Shown here: piece after piece, positions 46,825 to 57,623 of the stretch
How the letters are laid out: every line of letters begins with the position of its first letter
Position numbering within the stretch: position 1 is the first letter of the stretch
From: Rahnella victoriana
GTDB taxonomy: Bacteria; Pseudomonadota; Gammaproteobacteria; Enterobacterales; Enterobacteriaceae
Reading direction: 5' to 3'
Length of the DNA stretch: 64,000 bases
NCBI RefSeq assembly: GCF_004330295.1
Contig: NZ_SJOJ01000002.1
Location: 1-64,000 of the forward strand
Translations under genes and position numbers: made by a program
The notes under the pieces: generated by a model
What the model saw: only the letters and a program-made list of their open reading frames with translations
Databases searched by the model: none
What the model was told of the DNA's origin: nothing

Positions 46825-48402
46825 TCAGTGTGCGGGCATCACTTCACTGACCGGTGGCAAGCTCAGCCATCCCATGTCGGTGTACCACTGCGTCATGTCC
46901 GGCAGCAGATACTGAACGCACAACAAGCCAACCAGCGTCATGACCACCGTGTAAGGCAACGCCATCCAGACCATTCTGCCATAGGAGAGGCGGATCAACG
47001 GGGCGAGAGCCGAGGTCAGCAGGAACAGGAATGCGGCCTGACCATTCGGGGTGGCAACCGACGGCAGGTTGGTGCCTGTGTTAATCGCTACCGCCAGCAG
47101 CTCAAATTGCTTCAGGTCGATCACGCCGCTCACCAGCGCAGATTTCGCTTCATTAATATAAACCGTACCGACAAAGACATTATCTGATACCGAAGAAAGC
47201 AATCCGTTGAAGAGATAGAACAACGAAAGCTGATTCGACGGCGCGGCCTGCAACACGAAGTGAATGATCGGGCTGAAAAGATGTTGCTCGACGATCACGG
47301 CGACGATGGCAAAAAATACCGTCAGCAGGGCGGTGAACGGCAGGGAATCCTGAAAGGCTTTACCGATCGCATGTTCATCGGTGACGCCACAAAACGCGGT
47401 AGCAAAAATAATGACGGTCAGTCCGATCAGGCCGACTTCGGCCAGATGGAAGGCCAGCGCGATAATCAGCCATACACCGATAACAGCCTGAATGACCAGT
47501 TTAATGCGTTCCTGTTTGGTATTGTTCTCACTGTTTTTTTGATCATATTGCCTGAGCACTTCAAACACGGGCTGCGGCAGTTGCGCGCCGTAGCCAAACC
47601 AGCGGAAACGTTCCACCAGGGCACACACGATAAAGCCGCAGAAAAACACGGGCACGGTGACGGGGGACATACGGATGAGGAAATCCACAAACTGCCAGTC
47701 CGCGCTTTTGGCGATAATCAGATTTTGCGGTTCGCCGACCATCGTCATGACGCCACCCAGTGCGGTACCGACACCGGCATGCATCATCAGGCTGCGTAAA
47801 AAGGCCCGGAATTGTTCCAGCACCGCGGCATGTTGCTGGCTGCCGGTAAACGAACTGTCGTCATCAACAGCGTCTTTTTCAGACTGGTTTGAGGCAACGT
47901 TGTGGTAAATCGTATAGAAACCCACGGAAACACTGATCACCACGGCGATCACTGTCAGCGCATCGAGGAAAGCGGATAAAAAGGCGGCCGCAAAACAAAA
48001 CGCCATCGACAGGGCGATTTTATTGCGCAGGTTTAACAGCAGCTTGGTGAACACGGTCAGCAGCAACTGCTTCATGAAATAGATGCCTGCCACCATGAAA
48101 ATCAAAAGCAGGATGACTTCCAGATTGGCCGAAATCTCTTCACGGATGCGCTCTGCACTGGTCATGCCGATCATCACGGCTTCGATAGCCAGCAAACCCC
48201 CTGGCTGAAGCGGATAGCATTTGAGTGCCATGCCCAGTGTAAAGATGAACTCAATGACCAGCAGCCAGCCCGCTAAAAACGGACTGACAAGAAAGAAAAC
48301 CAGCGGATTAATGATCAGGAAAGCCAGAATAGTAATCTTGTACCAGTTGGGTGATTGACCCAAAAAGTTTCTGATGAATGCACGACTGAAGGTAGTTTCC
48401 AT
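46825..48402 (-). CDS. nhaB: Na+/H+ antiporter NhaB
   Basis: A 525-residue antiporter with about 12 membrane segments. Family stretches [33 protein letters not shown] and [20 protein letters not shown] are present. It exchanges two Na+ for three H+ in E. coli and matters at neutral pH. The ATG at 48402 is chosen by homology. It is divergent from fadR. Confidence 0.96.
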   Translation of the reverse strand: METTFSRAFIRNFLGQSPNWYKITILAFLIINPLVFFLVSPFLAGWLLVIEFIFTLGMALKCYPLQPGGLLAIEAVMIGMTSAERIREEISANLEVILLLIFMVAGIYFMKQLLLTVFTKLLLNLRNKIALSMAFCFAAAFLSAFLDALTVIAVVISVSVGFYTIYHNVASNQSEKDAVDDDSSFTGSQQHAAVLEQFRAFLRSLMMHAGVGTALGGVMTMVGEPQNLIIAKSADWQFVDFLIRMSPVTVPVFFCGFIVCALVERFRWFGYGAQLPQPVFEVLRQYDQKNSENNTKQERIKLVIQAVIGVWLIIALAFHLAEVGLIGLTVIIFATAFCGVTDEHAIGKAFQDSLPFTALLTVFFAIVAVIVEQHLFSPIIHFVLQAAPSNQLSLFYLFNGLLSSVSDNVFVGTVYINEAKSALVSGVIDLKQFELLAVAINTGTNLPSVATPNGQAAFLFLLTSALAPLIRLSYGRMVWMALPYTVVMTLVGLLCVQYLLPDMTQWYTDMGWLSLPPVSEVMPAH

Positions 48403-48586
48403 AGTCCCCAAAGATCCTTTATAAGTAATTTATAGATGTATCAAAACGATAGCCCAGTTTATTCTTCCGGCCAAAAATTTTCACCGCAAAAGACGAGGCA
48501 ATCACATGCGAAGAAATGTGAAATTCTGCCAACCCCTGCACAGTTTCAACATTAGTTCCGCCGGAGCGCTATAACAGGCGATTTTC

Positions 48587-48603
48587 ATCTGGTATGATGA
48601 GCT
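48587..48603. promoter_or_regulatory. FadR-like box upstream of fadR
   Basis: ATCTGGTATGATGAGCT resembles the E. coli fadD and fadBA FadR operators (AGCTGGTATGATGAGTT, ATCTGGTACGACCAGAT). It is 43 bases before the fadR ATG, in the nhaB-fadR gap, and suggests autoregulation. Confidence 0.55.
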
Positions 48604-48646
48604 GAACTATATCCCTAATAAAAGTCCCACACGGAACGACAAACAC

Positions 48647-49369
48647 ATGGTTATTAAGGCACAAAGTCCTGCCGGTTTTGCCGAAGAGTATATCATCGAA
48701 AGTATCTGGAACAGCCGATTCCCTCCGGGTTCAATTTTGCCTGCTGAGAGAGAACTTTCAGAACTCATTGGCGTGACCAGAACCACATTGCGTGAGGTGT
48801 TACAGCGACTTGCCCGGGATGGCTGGTTGACAATCCAGCACGGAAAACCGACGAAAGTGAATAACTTCTGGGAAACGTCGGGGCTGAATATTCTGGAAAC
48901 CCTTGCGCGCCTCGATCACGACAGCGTGCCGCAACTGATTGATAATCTGCTGTCAGTCCGCACCAACATCGCCACCATCTTTATCCGCAAAGCCATGCGC
49001 ACCAATCCGGAAGAAACCCAACAGGTGCTGGCAAAAGCCGCTGAAGTCGAAGATCATGCAGAAGCGTTCACCGCGCTTGATTACGGTATCTTCCGTGGTC
49101 TGGCCTTTGCTTCCGGTAATCCGATTTACGGCCTGATCATCAACGGCTTGCGTGGGCTTTATACCCGCGTCGGACGCTATTACTTCTCCAATCCTGAAGC
49201 GCGTAAACTGGCGATCAGTTTCTACAAGAAACTGTCAGATATCTGCCACGAAAAAAGCTACGAGCAGATTGTGGATTGCGTGCGCAATTATGGACGTCAG
49301 AGTGGTGAAATCTGGCACAGCATGCAGAGCGCGATGCCCGGTGACCTGACTGAACAAAAGCATCGTTGA
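48647..49369 (+). CDS. fadR: Fatty acid metabolism regulator FadR
   Basis: A 240-residue GntR-family regulator with an N-terminal winged HTH ([20 protein letters not shown]) and a C-terminal acyl-CoA-binding domain. It represses fad genes and activates fabA/fabB; long-chain acyl-CoA releases it. It is next to nhaB, as in E. coli. A fadD operator lies at 36.2 kb. Confidence 0.97.
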   Translation: MVIKAQSPAGFAEEYIIESIWNSRFPPGSILPAERELSELIGVTRTTLREVLQRLARDGWLTIQHGKPTKVNNFWETSGLNILETLARLDHDSVPQLIDNLLSVRTNIATIFIRKAMRTNPEETQQVLAKAAEVEDHAEAFTALDYGIFRGLAFASGNPIYGLIINGLRGLYTRVGRYYFSNPEARKLAISFYKKLSDICHEKSYEQIVDCVRNYGRQSGEIWHSMQSAMPGDLTEQKHR

Positions 49370-49391
49370 GTGTGAGACAGACAGATATCAG

Positions 49392-49417
49392 AAAGGGCGC
49401 TTAGCGCCCTTTTTTAC
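49392..49417 (+). terminator. Terminator of fadR
   Basis: AAAGGGCGC-TTA-GCGCCCTTTTTT stem-loop between convergent fadR and ycgB. Confidence 0.85.
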
Positions 49418-49436
49418 TGGCTGAAAACGGCGCGGG

Positions 49437-50972
49437 TTAGAGTGGAGCGGGGCGCGGCGGGCAGCGTTCGAGCAATTCAACGCTGCCGTCTTCATTAAGC
49501 TGTTCGATGAACACATCGAACCCCCACAGACGATGAACGTGTTTCATGACTTCACGACGGCTCTTGTCCAGCGGCGCACGATCCTGCGGTATGTAACGCA
49601 GGGTCAGCGAGCGATCCCCGCGCAAATCCACATTCCAGACCTGAATGTTCGGTTCGTGATTACTCAGATTGTACTGCGCTGATAACTCCTGACGGATGGC
49701 GCGATAGCCTTCCTCGTTGTGGATCGCGGCGATCTCGAGATAATTATTGTGGTCATCATCGAGCACGGTAAACAGACGGAAATCACGCATCACTTTTGGC
49801 GACAGGAACTGACTGATAAAACTCTCGTCCTTGAAGTCACGCATCGCGAAGTGCAACGTATCCAGCCAGTCGGAACCGGCAATGTCCGGGAACCAGTAAC
49901 GATCTTCTTCGGTCGGTTCCTGACAAATACGCTTAATGTCCTGCATCATGGCAAAGCCGAGCGCATACGGGTTGATCCCGCTGTAATAGGGGCTGTTATA
50001 CGGCGGTTGATACACCACATTGGTGTGGCTGTGCAGGAATTCCAGAATGAAGCGGTCGGACACTTTCCCTTCGTCATACAGATGATTCAGGATGGTGTAG
50101 TGCCAGAATGTGGCCCAGCCTTCATTCATGACTTGTGTCTGTTTTTGCGGATAAAAATACTGACTGATTTTACGTACGATACGCAAGATCTCGCGTTGCC
50201 AGGGTTCCAGCAGAGGCGCATTTTTTTCCATGAAATACAGCAGGTTTTCCTGAGGTTCAGACGGGAAACGGCGCGCCTGTTCCGGTGCGTCCACGCTGTC
50301 TTTACGTGGCAGCGTTTTCCACAGTGTGTTTACCTGACTTTGCAGATATGCCTCGCGACTTTTTTGTCGGGCGAGTTCTTCCTGCAGGGAGATTTTTTGC
50401 GGGCGTTTATAGCGGTCGACACCGTAATTCATCAGCGCATGACAGGAGTCCAGCAGGCGCTCCACTTCATCGACACCGTAACGTTCTTCGCACTCACTGA
50501 TATAACGTTTGGCGAACAGCAGATAATCGACGATGGAACTGGCGTCAGTCCAGCTCTTAAACAGGTAGTTGTTTTTGAAGAAAGAATTATGTCCGTAGCA
50601 GGCATGTGCCATCACCAGCGCCTGCATAGTAATGGTATTTTCTTCCATCAGATAAGCGATACACGGGTTGGAGTTGATGACGATTTCATACGCCAGACCC
50701 TGTTGCCCGTGTTTATACAGCTGTTCGGTTTCGATAAATTTTTTACCGAACGACCAGTGAGTGTAATTGATCGGCATGCCAATACTTGAATAGGCATCCA
50801 TCATTTGCTCAGAAGTGATGATCTCGATTTGATGCGGATACGTTTCCAGCCGGTACGACTTGGCTACCCGGTCAATCTCTGCGAGATAGGTTTGCAACAA
50901 CTCAAACGTCCAGTCCGGTCCATCGCTAAGACGTTTGTCCTCAGTTTTTTGCTTTTGGGTCACTGTCGTCAT
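49437..50972 (-). CDS. ycgB: SpoVR-family protein YcgB
   Basis: A 511-residue soluble protein of the SpoVR family, conserved with yeaG and yeaH as a functional trio in many bacteria. Recognised stretches include HACYGHNSFFKNNYLF, MNEGWATFWHYTILN and GINPYALGFAMMQDI. The trio is linked to sigma-S and nitrogen-starvation responses. Molecular function unknown. The ATG at 50972 gives E. coli length. Confidence 0.95.
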   Translation of the reverse strand: MTTVTQKQKTEDKRLSDGPDWTFELLQTYLAEIDRVAKSYRLETYPHQIEIITSEQMMDAYSSIGMPINYTHWSFGKKFIETEQLYKHGQQGLAYEIVINSNPCIAYLMEENTITMQALVMAHACYGHNSFFKNNYLFKSWTDASSIVDYLLFAKRYISECEERYGVDEVERLLDSCHALMNYGVDRYKRPQKISLQEELARQKSREAYLQSQVNTLWKTLPRKDSVDAPEQARRFPSEPQENLLYFMEKNAPLLEPWQREILRIVRKISQYFYPQKQTQVMNEGWATFWHYTILNHLYDEGKVSDRFILEFLHSHTNVVYQPPYNSPYYSGINPYALGFAMMQDIKRICQEPTEEDRYWFPDIAGSDWLDTLHFAMRDFKDESFISQFLSPKVMRDFRLFTVLDDDHNNYLEIAAIHNEEGYRAIRQELSAQYNLSNHEPNIQVWNVDLRGDRSLTLRYIPQDRAPLDKSRREVMKHVHRLWGFDVFIEQLNEDGSVELLERCPPRPAPL

Positions 50973-51327
50973 AAGCCGCACCCTCATTAGTTATGGACGC
51001 TACAGAGTGTTTGATTCACAACCTTTTCTTAAGATTTCGCACGTCCATTGATAATCGTAGCTCAATCTGAGTGTGCCGTTAGATAAACACCATGAATCCC
51101 TTCTTTCACAAATCTATATCCTTATGACCGGGACCTGTCAATCGTCGAATAAAAGAGCAGACAGCCCGGTCACAACGAGATACGGATGACAGTTTTCACA
51201 GACGTTGGATTTTCCTCGTTTCACCTGACCTTTATAAATACCCGGTCTGCCATCATCACCTCTTCCGTCACTCCCTGAGGTAATATCACGGGTAGCACGC
51301 TTTATAGCGTTTAATGCTAATTTAACC

Positions 51328-51339
51328 CTTGTATACAAG
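51328..51339. promoter_or_regulatory. Perfect palindrome, GntR-operator-like
   Basis: CTTGTATACAAG is a perfect 12-base palindrome of the type bound by GntR/FCD-family regulators (TTGTATACAA). The gene it serves is not clear; it lies about 280 bases before dadA. Confidence 0.35.
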
Positions 51340-51507
51340 AATAATGCCCTGCAACGGAAGGCGCTTTCTTATCGGAAGGGGTGGGTGACTTCAATGAAGT
51401 CAATGCTGTCAAAAAACCATAAATTTCTCCTCCATCAGACGTAATGTTGCGGGATATCGTTATTTATTTATGACTATTGAAATAAATCTCGTCATGAACG
51501 ATAAATA

Positions 51508-51529
51508 AATGTGAAATACCTCACGGTTA
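51508..51529. promoter_or_regulatory. CRP site upstream of dadA
   Basis: TGTGAAATACCTCACG fits the CRP core (TGTGA-N6-TCACG) with AAA before it. The dad operon is known to be cAMP-CRP and Lrp controlled in E. coli. Confidence 0.7.
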
Positions 51530-51618
51530 TGCGTGCCTGTGTTGGTGATTTTTCTCAGTCAGGTTAATTTCCTGTCATCAGAATATTATGCTTTGTTTTG
51601 TCGTGGAGTGGAGTCGAT

Positions 51619-52920
51619 ATGCGTGTGGTGATTTTAGGCAGTGGTGTGGTCGGTGTCGCCAGTGCATGGTATCTGGCTAAAGCGGGTCATCAGGTGACGG
51701 TCATTGATCGTCAGTCAGGCCCGGCAGAAGAAACCAGCGCAGGGAATGCAGGACAGATCTCACCTGGCTATGCCGCGCCGTGGGCGGCTCCGGGCGTGCC
51801 GGTGAAAGCCGTGAAGTGGATGTTTCAGAAACACGCGCCGCTGGCAATCCGTCTCGATGGCACGCAGTTCCAGCTGAAATGGATGTGGCAGATGCTGCGT
51901 AACTGCGACATGGACCACTATCAGACCAACAAGAGCCGCATGGTTCGTCTGGCGGAATACAGCCGCGATTGCATGAAGGCCTTGCGCGATGACACCGGCA
52001 TTCAGTACGAAGGGCGTCAGGGCGGCACGTTACAGCTTTTCCGCACCGCGCAGCAGTTTGAAAGCGCGGCGAAAGATATCGCCGTGCTGGAAGATGCTGG
52101 TGTGCCGTACCAGTTGCTCGAATCCGGCCAGCTGGCCAACGCTGAACCTGCCCTGGCGCAGGTTGCACACAAACTGACGGGCGGATTACGCCTGCCTAAT
52201 GATGAAACCGGCGATTGCCAGATGTTTACCCGCAAGCTGGCGGAAATGGCGCGTCAGGCCGGGGTGGTTTTCGAATTCAACCGCACGGTGGATAAACTGC
52301 ATGTGGTAAACGGCGAAATCACCGGCGTTCAGTGCGGCGAGGAAATAGTGAAAGCCGATGCGTATGTGGTGGCGTTCGGGTCGTATTCGACCGCACTGCT
52401 GGCCGACCTGGTTTCGATCCCGGTTTATCCGCTGAAAGGGTATTCACTGACGATTCCGATTACTGATCCGGCATCGGCGCCGGTATCAACCGTACTGGAT
52501 GAAACCTATAAAATCGCCATTACCCGCTTTGACGATCGTATCCGCGTCGGAGGCATGGCCGAGATAGTCGGTTTTAACCTGAAACTGGCGCAGGCTCGCC
52601 GGGAAACGCTGGAAATGGTGGTGAGAGATCTCTACCCGAATGGCGGCAATATCGGGCAGGCCACGTTCTGGACGGGGTTACGGCCGATGACGCCGGACGG
52701 CACGCCGATTGTCGGGCGCACGCGCATCAGGAATTTGTACCTCAACACCGGCCACGGCACGCTGGGCTGGACAATGGCCTGCGGTTCCGGTCAGTTACTC
52801 TCGGATATTATGTCCGGCGTGACGCCCGCCATTCCTTCCGATGATTTATCGGTCGAACGCTACAGTCCAGGCTTTATCGCGCATCCTGCTGGCCCGCACA
52901 GTATGCATCCTGTGCGCTGA
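51619..52920 (+). CDS. dadA: D-amino acid dehydrogenase DadA
   Basis: A 433-residue FAD protein on the inner membrane that oxidises D-alanine to pyruvate and passes electrons to the respiratory chain. The FAD motif is [16 protein letters not shown] (3-18), with [19 protein letters not shown] and [14 protein letters not shown] also intact. The ATG at 51619 is chosen by homology. It forms the dadAX operon with the racemase for alanine catabolism. Confidence 0.97.
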   Translation: MRVVILGSGVVGVASAWYLAKAGHQVTVIDRQSGPAEETSAGNAGQISPGYAAPWAAPGVPVKAVKWMFQKHAPLAIRLDGTQFQLKWMWQMLRNCDMDHYQTNKSRMVRLAEYSRDCMKALRDDTGIQYEGRQGGTLQLFRTAQQFESAAKDIAVLEDAGVPYQLLESGQLANAEPALAQVAHKLTGGLRLPNDETGDCQMFTRKLAEMARQAGVVFEFNRTVDKLHVVNGEITGVQCGEEIVKADAYVVAFGSYSTALLADLVSIPVYPLKGYSLTIPITDPASAPVSTVLDETYKIAITRFDDRIRVGGMAEIVGFNLKLAQARRETLEMVVRDLYPNGGNIGQATFWTGLRPMTPDGTPIVGRTRIRNLYLNTGHGTLGWTMACGSGQLLSDIMSGVTPAIPSDDLSVERYSPGFIAHPAGPHSMHPVR

Positions 52921-52985
52921 ACCTGCCGTTACTCTTCGCCCGTGCAGCAGTGCACGGGCACGACTTTTCAATAGCCGGAGCTGGT

Positions 52986-54059
52986 ATGCCTCGCCCGATT
53001 TCAGCCACATTATCTCTGTCCGCGTTAACTCAAAACCTCAATATCATTCGCGGCTTTGCGCCGGAAAGCAAAGTCTGGACGGTGGTGAAAGCCAATGGCT
53101 ACGGCCACGGTATTTCCCGTATCTGGCGCAGTTTATCCGCCACCGACGGATTTGCGTTACTCGATTTCAATGAAGCCATTTTGCTGCGCGAGTCTGGCTG
53201 GCAGGGGCCGATATTTTTGCTCGAAGGGTTTTTTAGTGCTGCGGATTTACCGCTGGTAGCGCAATACCGCCTGACCACCGCCGTGCACAGCGAATGGCAG
53301 ATCCGCGCACTGGCGGAGGCGCAATTCAGCCAGCCGGTAAACGTTTATCTGAAGGTGAACAGCGGCATGAACCGTCTGGGTTTTGCACCTGAGCGTACGA
53401 CTGCCGCGTGGCAACAATTGCGTGAACTGAAGCAGGTGGGTGAGATCACCCTGATGAGCCATTTTGCTACCGCCGACAGCGTGGAAGGCGTTGATGCCCA
53501 AATGGCTGCCGTGAATTTCGCAGGGCAACATATCAGCGGCCCGCGATGCCTGGCGAACTCCGCTGCCACGCTCTGGCATCCGCATACCCATTACGACTGG
53601 ATCCGTCCGGGCATCATTGTGTATGGCGCGTCGCCGAGCGGGGACTGGCAGGATATCGCTGATACCGGGCTGCAACCGGTGATGACGCTGAAAAGCGAAC
53701 TGATCGCTGTGCAGGAACTCAATGCCGGTGCGCGGGTGGGCTATGGCGGCCGTTACAGTGTCACGCAAGCGCAACGGATAGGCGTGGTGGCCTGTGGCTA
53801 TGCTGACGGCTATCCGCGCCATGCGCCTACCGGTACGCCGGTCTGGGTGGATGGCGTACGAACCACCACGGTGGGGACCGTCTCCATGGATATGCTGGCG
53901 GTGGATTTAACGCCTTGCCAGCAGGCGGGGATTGGCTCACCGGTTGAATTGTGGGGTAAAAACCTCCCGGCAGACGATGTGGCGACGGCAGCCGGTACGC
54001 TGGGCTACGAACTGCTGAGTGCGCTGGCACCCCGCGTACCGGTGACGACCATCGGATAA
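52986..54059 (+). CDS. dadX: Catabolic alanine racemase DadX
   Basis: A 357-residue PLP enzyme interconverting L- and D-alanine, feeding DadA. The PLP Lys35 is in [10 protein letters not shown] and the second catalytic Tyr is in RVGYGGRYS. The ATG at 52986 gives E. coli length. It lies 65 bases after dadA. Confidence 0.96.
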   Translation: MPRPISATLSLSALTQNLNIIRGFAPESKVWTVVKANGYGHGISRIWRSLSATDGFALLDFNEAILLRESGWQGPIFLLEGFFSAADLPLVAQYRLTTAVHSEWQIRALAEAQFSQPVNVYLKVNSGMNRLGFAPERTTAAWQQLRELKQVGEITLMSHFATADSVEGVDAQMAAVNFAGQHISGPRCLANSAATLWHPHTHYDWIRPGIIVYGASPSGDWQDIADTGLQPVMTLKSELIAVQELNAGARVGYGGRYSVTQAQRIGVVACGYADGYPRHAPTGTPVWVDGVRTTTVGTVSMDMLAVDLTPCQQAGIGSPVELWGKNLPADDVATAAGTLGYELLSALAPRVPVTTIG

Positions 54060-54069
54060 CAAAAACGTA

Positions 54070-55275
54070 TTACTTTTCCAGACGGGTCAGGCGACCCGTT
54101 GAAGTCTTACTGGCACGCCGCGCCAGCATCGCCAGACATCCTCCTGCCAGCATCACCAGCGCCAGACTCAGTTTTGGCTGCAACGGTAATGCCATCGCGA
54201 TAAAACCGAGTAACGCGCCGCCTGCCATCTGCACCGACCCAACCAGCGCCGAGGCCACACCCGCTTCACTGGAAAACGGTTCGAGTGCGTAACTGGTAGC
54301 CGGACCGACCAGAAATGCCAGACCGGCACAGGCGCTCGCCACCGGCAGCATGTACAGCCAGGTTGCCGTCTGCTCAGCAGGCGGAACCAGCGTGATACCG
54401 GCAATCAGACCGAGACAACCGGCAAACATCAGAATGCCGCCCGTCGTCAGGCACACCGGACGGCCCACTTTATGGATGATGCGGTTGGAGATAAAACTCA
54501 CTGCCATAATCCAGAAACCGTTCGCGCCGAAAACCAGGGAAAACTGCAAAGGCGTCAGCCCGGCAATATTCATCAATACGGTCGGCGCCAGCGAGACATA
54601 AGTCAGCGCCATGCCCATTGCACCGGCGTTGACTAAGGCAAAAGTAATGAACCGGGCATTAAACAAAATGCGTGCGTACTGACGAAACGGCAGGCCATTG
54701 TTGGTCTGAGTACCGGCAGGGCGGGTTTCCGGCAGTTTGATTATCACCAGCAGCAATACCGCCAGCGTATAACCGGCTAACGCCCAGAAAGGCGCACGCC
54801 AGCCATAATACTGTGCAATCAGCCCACCGATCAGCGGTGCCAGCGCGGGAATGATGTTCAGCGTACCGTTAAGAAAGCCATAGGCACGGGCCGCATCGTT
54901 ACCATTCATCCGGTCACGTACGCCACTGAAAACCACCACCGACGTACAGCACACCGCCAGCCCCTGAATAATACGGGATAACAGAAACATCCACGGCGCG
55001 ACGGCGGTTGCGGCCACTATTGCACCGGCCAGATAAACCACCACACCGATAATCGCGATCGGGCGGCGGCCAAATTTATCCACCAGCGGACCGGCCACCA
55101 GCTGACCGAGGCCCATCACCAGAATGAATAGCGAAATCGAGGACTGAATGACCGCCTCGGTACTCTGTAAACCGAGCGCAATGGCAGGTATCGCGGGCAG
55201 ATATAAATCAATACCCAGAGGGCCGAGCAGCACCAGGCTCAGCAACAGAAAAAGAAACTTTTGCATTGAAAACAT
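54070..55275 (-). CDS. Bcr/CflA-type MFS multidrug transporter
   Basis: A 401-residue 12-helix transporter. GLGQLVAGPLVDKFGRRPIAI is the MFS motif A, and GPLGIDLYLPAIPAI is typical of the Bcr/CflA/MdtL group. Substrate unknown. The start could be ATG 55275 or 55266 (MQKFLFLLL). It converges on dadX with a 10-base gap and has no visible terminator of its own. Confidence 0.85.
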   Translation of the reverse strand: MFSMQKFLFLLLSLVLLGPLGIDLYLPAIPAIALGLQSTEAVIQSSISLFILVMGLGQLVAGPLVDKFGRRPIAIIGVVVYLAGAIVAATAVAPWMFLLSRIIQGLAVCCTSVVVFSGVRDRMNGNDAARAYGFLNGTLNIIPALAPLIGGLIAQYYGWRAPFWALAGYTLAVLLLVIIKLPETRPAGTQTNNGLPFRQYARILFNARFITFALVNAGAMGMALTYVSLAPTVLMNIAGLTPLQFSLVFGANGFWIMAVSFISNRIIHKVGRPVCLTTGGILMFAGCLGLIAGITLVPPAEQTATWLYMLPVASACAGLAFLVGPATSYALEPFSSEAGVASALVGSVQMAGGALLGFIAMALPLQPKLSLALVMLAGGCLAMLARRASKTSTGRLTRLEK

Positions 55276-55365
55276 CACTGTCAGTCATCCGAAAGGACGC
55301 TAAGGGTAATGATTTAGTTAATGAATGGAAAGCGGCTTGTGATAAACAGGCGGGACAGGGCCGTG

Positions 55366-55396
55366 AATAAAAACGGACACCCTGAGGTGCCCGTCT
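55366..55396 (-). terminator. Terminator of nadE
   Basis: On the minus strand ACGGGCACC-TCA-GGTGTCCGT (one G-U pair) is followed by five T, about 20 bases after the nadE stop. Confidence 0.8.
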
Positions 55397-55416
55397 GATG
55401 CGAAGAACCGCAGAAA

Positions 55417-56247
55417 TTATATTTTCTGCCAAAAATCGTCGAATACGGTGATCGGCGGACGGCGTTTATGTTCCGTACGCAGATACCAGCCTTCAATAAT
55501 GGCGGCAGCGTTATCGTCGATTTTCTTGCCTTCAAGATAATCGTCGATCAGTTCGTAGGTCACGCCCAGCGCGGCTTCATCCGGCAAGGCAGGGCGGTCT
55601 TCTTCCAGATCGGCCGTCGGGGCTTTGGTATAAAGATGCGCCGGACAACCGAGTTCTTTCAGCAATGCCTTTCCCTGACGCTTGTTCAGACGGAAAATCG
55701 GATTGATGTCCGTGCCGCCGTCGCCGTATTTGGTGAAGAAGCCGGTGACCGCTTCTGCTGCGTGGTCAGTGCCCACCACCACGCCTTTCTTCATCCCGGC
55801 GATGCTGTACTGGGCTTTCATGCGTTCGCGGGCTTTCTCATTGCCTTTGATGAAATCGCTCAGTTCAATGCCGATTTCACGCAATGTCGCTTCGCTTGCC
55901 AGCACCGCATTTTTGATATTCACGGTCAGAACCTGATCCGGCTGGATGAAGGTGATCGCGTCCTGACAGTCGGCTTCATCCGCCTGCACGCCGTAAGGTA
56001 AACGCACCGCAATGAACTGATAATCCGCTTCTGTCGTTTCCGCACGTAATTCGCTAATTGCTGTTTGGCAAAGTTTGCCGGTAAGAGTAGAATCTTGCCC
56101 GCCGCTGATGCCCAGAACCAGTGTCTTGATGAACGGATGGGCCAGCAGATAACTTTTGAGAAAATCGACGCTGACACGGACTTCCTGTGCGGCATCGATG
56201 TGCGGTTTAACGTGCAGAGCCTGAATAATCTCTTGTTGTAAAGCCAT
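55417..56247 (-). CDS. nadE: NH3-dependent NAD+ synthetase
   Basis: A 276-residue enzyme catalysing the last step of NAD synthesis, adenylation of deamido-NAD and its amidation with ammonia. The P-loop is SGGQDST (48-54), with [20 protein letters not shown] and [18 protein letters not shown]. The ATG at 56247 follows GGAGGAG. Confidence 0.97.
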   Translation of the reverse strand: MALQQEIIQALHVKPHIDAAQEVRVSVDFLKSYLLAHPFIKTLVLGISGGQDSTLTGKLCQTAISELRAETTEADYQFIAVRLPYGVQADEADCQDAITFIQPDQVLTVNIKNAVLASEATLREIGIELSDFIKGNEKARERMKAQYSIAGMKKGVVVGTDHAAEAVTGFFTKYGDGGTDINPIFRLNKRQGKALLKELGCPAHLYTKAPTADLEEDRPALPDEAALGVTYELIDDYLEGKKIDDNAAAIIEGWYLRTEHKRRPPITVFDDFWQKI

Positions 56248-56715
56248 GACCACTCCTCCTGAAGGCTGCCTTCGAGGAACCCGAGGCAAAAATAAGACGT
56301 TATCAGGATAAAACTACCCCGCATCGCTCAAAAGGACAAGATTCAGCGACGAGTTCGGCGGAAATCTGTACGCTGCCAGCTCGCAATATTTCGAACGAAA
56401 GCGGCAGGAAAGAAGTAAAGTGTGGCGCGTTAAGATCGATTACTGACCCGCATTGAAATAAGAAATCAATGAAAGGAAGTGTAATGATTTTGTATGTTTC
56501 TATTGCCGGAAATATATGTCATTCGGAACTATCTAAAAAAGCCGCTTTATTAAGATATCCTGGGCTGAGTGCGTTATATTTGTTGCGGTAGAAATATTTG
56601 TATGCATGTGCCATCGAAATGGAGTTGCCAGGCTTGATTAACGGATCCTAATTAATGGCATACATCGTGTGGTTCTAATGTCGTTATTTGCCTTAAGTCT
56701 TATTGGGGAAACAAA
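56248..56715. other. 468-base gap between nadE and ydiY
   Basis: An AT-rich divergent region holding two promoters. No gene, repeat or recognised operator was found. Confidence 0.5.
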
Positions 56716-57480
56716 ATGTTTTTTCGGGTTGTACGTCGTTTACCAGCTTGTGCCGTAGTCTGCGGTGCAGCGCTGTTCAGTATTTCAAGCCTTGCAGACA
56801 CCACAATCTTCACCGCGTTAGATGACCCTGCTCAGGCGAAAAAACCGTTCGAAGGCAACGTTCAGGCGGGTTACAGTGCGCAAACCGGTAACACCAGCAA
56901 CTCCACGCTGAATGCTGATACCACCATGACCTGGTTTGATACCAACACGGCTTACAGCCTGTGGGGTTCTGCGCGTAACACGTCTTCGTCCGGTGTGCGT
57001 TCATCTGAAAAATATCAGGCTGGCGGCCGTACGCGCTACAACCTGGATACCGCGAACTATGTGTTTGGTCAGGCGAGCTGGCTGAGCGACCGTTATAACG
57101 GTTACCGTTCACGTACTGTCGGCGCGGTCGGTTACGGTCGTCAGATCTGGAGCGGCCCGGTTCATACGCTGAACCTGGAAGCAGGTCCTGGTGTTCGTCA
57201 CGATGAGTTCGAACAGGGCGGTAACACCACCCGTGCTCTGGCCTACGGTTCCGGCACTTACGGTTATCAGATCAGCGACACGGCACGTTTCACCCAGGGC
57301 TTCTCCGTTTTAGCGAACGACGAAACCACGCTGAACTCTGAAACTGCACTGACTGTGGCAATCAATACCCACTTCTCATTGAAAGTGGCCTATGACGTCA
57401 CCTACAACACTAAACCACCTGCCAGCGCACCGGATAAAACCGATACCGTGACGTCTGTGAACCTGGTTTACGGTCTGTAA
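56716..57480 (+). CDS. ydiY: DUF481 outer-membrane protein YdiY
   Basis: A 254-residue predicted small outer-membrane beta-barrel. It has a signal peptide ending near SSLA-D, the conserved DDPAQAKKPFEGNVQAGYSA, YGRQIWSGPVHTLNLEAGPG and an aromatic-poor end VNLVYGL. E. coli YdiY is acid-inducible; its function is not known. Confidence 0.92.
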   Translation: MFFRVVRRLPACAVVCGAALFSISSLADTTIFTALDDPAQAKKPFEGNVQAGYSAQTGNTSNSTLNADTTMTWFDTNTAYSLWGSARNTSSSGVRSSEKYQAGGRTRYNLDTANYVFGQASWLSDRYNGYRSRTVGAVGYGRQIWSGPVHTLNLEAGPGVRHDEFEQGGNTTRALAYGSGTYGYQISDTARFTQGFSVLANDETTLNSETALTVAINTHFSLKVAYDVTYNTKPPASAPDKTDTVTSVNLVYGL

Positions 57481-57502
57481 TTTTCCCGTCGGGAAATAAT
57501 GC

Positions 57503-57537
57503 AAAAAGCCGGAGGAGAAATCCCCCGGCTTTTTTAA
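57503..57537 (+). terminator. Terminator of ydiY
   Basis: AAAAAGCCGG pairs with CCGGCTTTTT around an AGGAGAAATCC loop region. A second small stem TTTCCC/GGGAAA follows the stop codon directly. Confidence 0.85.
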
Positions 57538-57577
57538 TGGATTATTTTGGTGCATCGAAACGCGGTAAAAAAACATA

Positions 57578-57612
57578 AAAAAACCGGCGACAGATTCATC
57601 GCCGGTTGTATT
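57578..57612 (-). terminator. Terminator of yeaH
   Basis: On the minus strand CCGGCGA and TCGCCGG flank an 8-base loop, followed by TTTTTTT. Confidence 0.85.
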
Positions 57613-57623
57613 TTATTTCGTTC

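Larger units (their letters stand above)
50973..51618. other. 646-base gap between ycgB and dadA
   Basis: It holds a 12-base palindrome (51328-51339), a CRP site (51508-51529) and a low-confidence 66-codon antisense frame (51138-51338, TTG start, one CxxC) that lacks supporting signals. Confidence 0.5.

Noticed and set aside
51138-51338. A 66-codon minus-strand frame with a CxxC pair in the ycgB-dadA gap
   Set aside because: It starts at TTG with a weak ribosome-binding site and no recognised family; kept only as a note.
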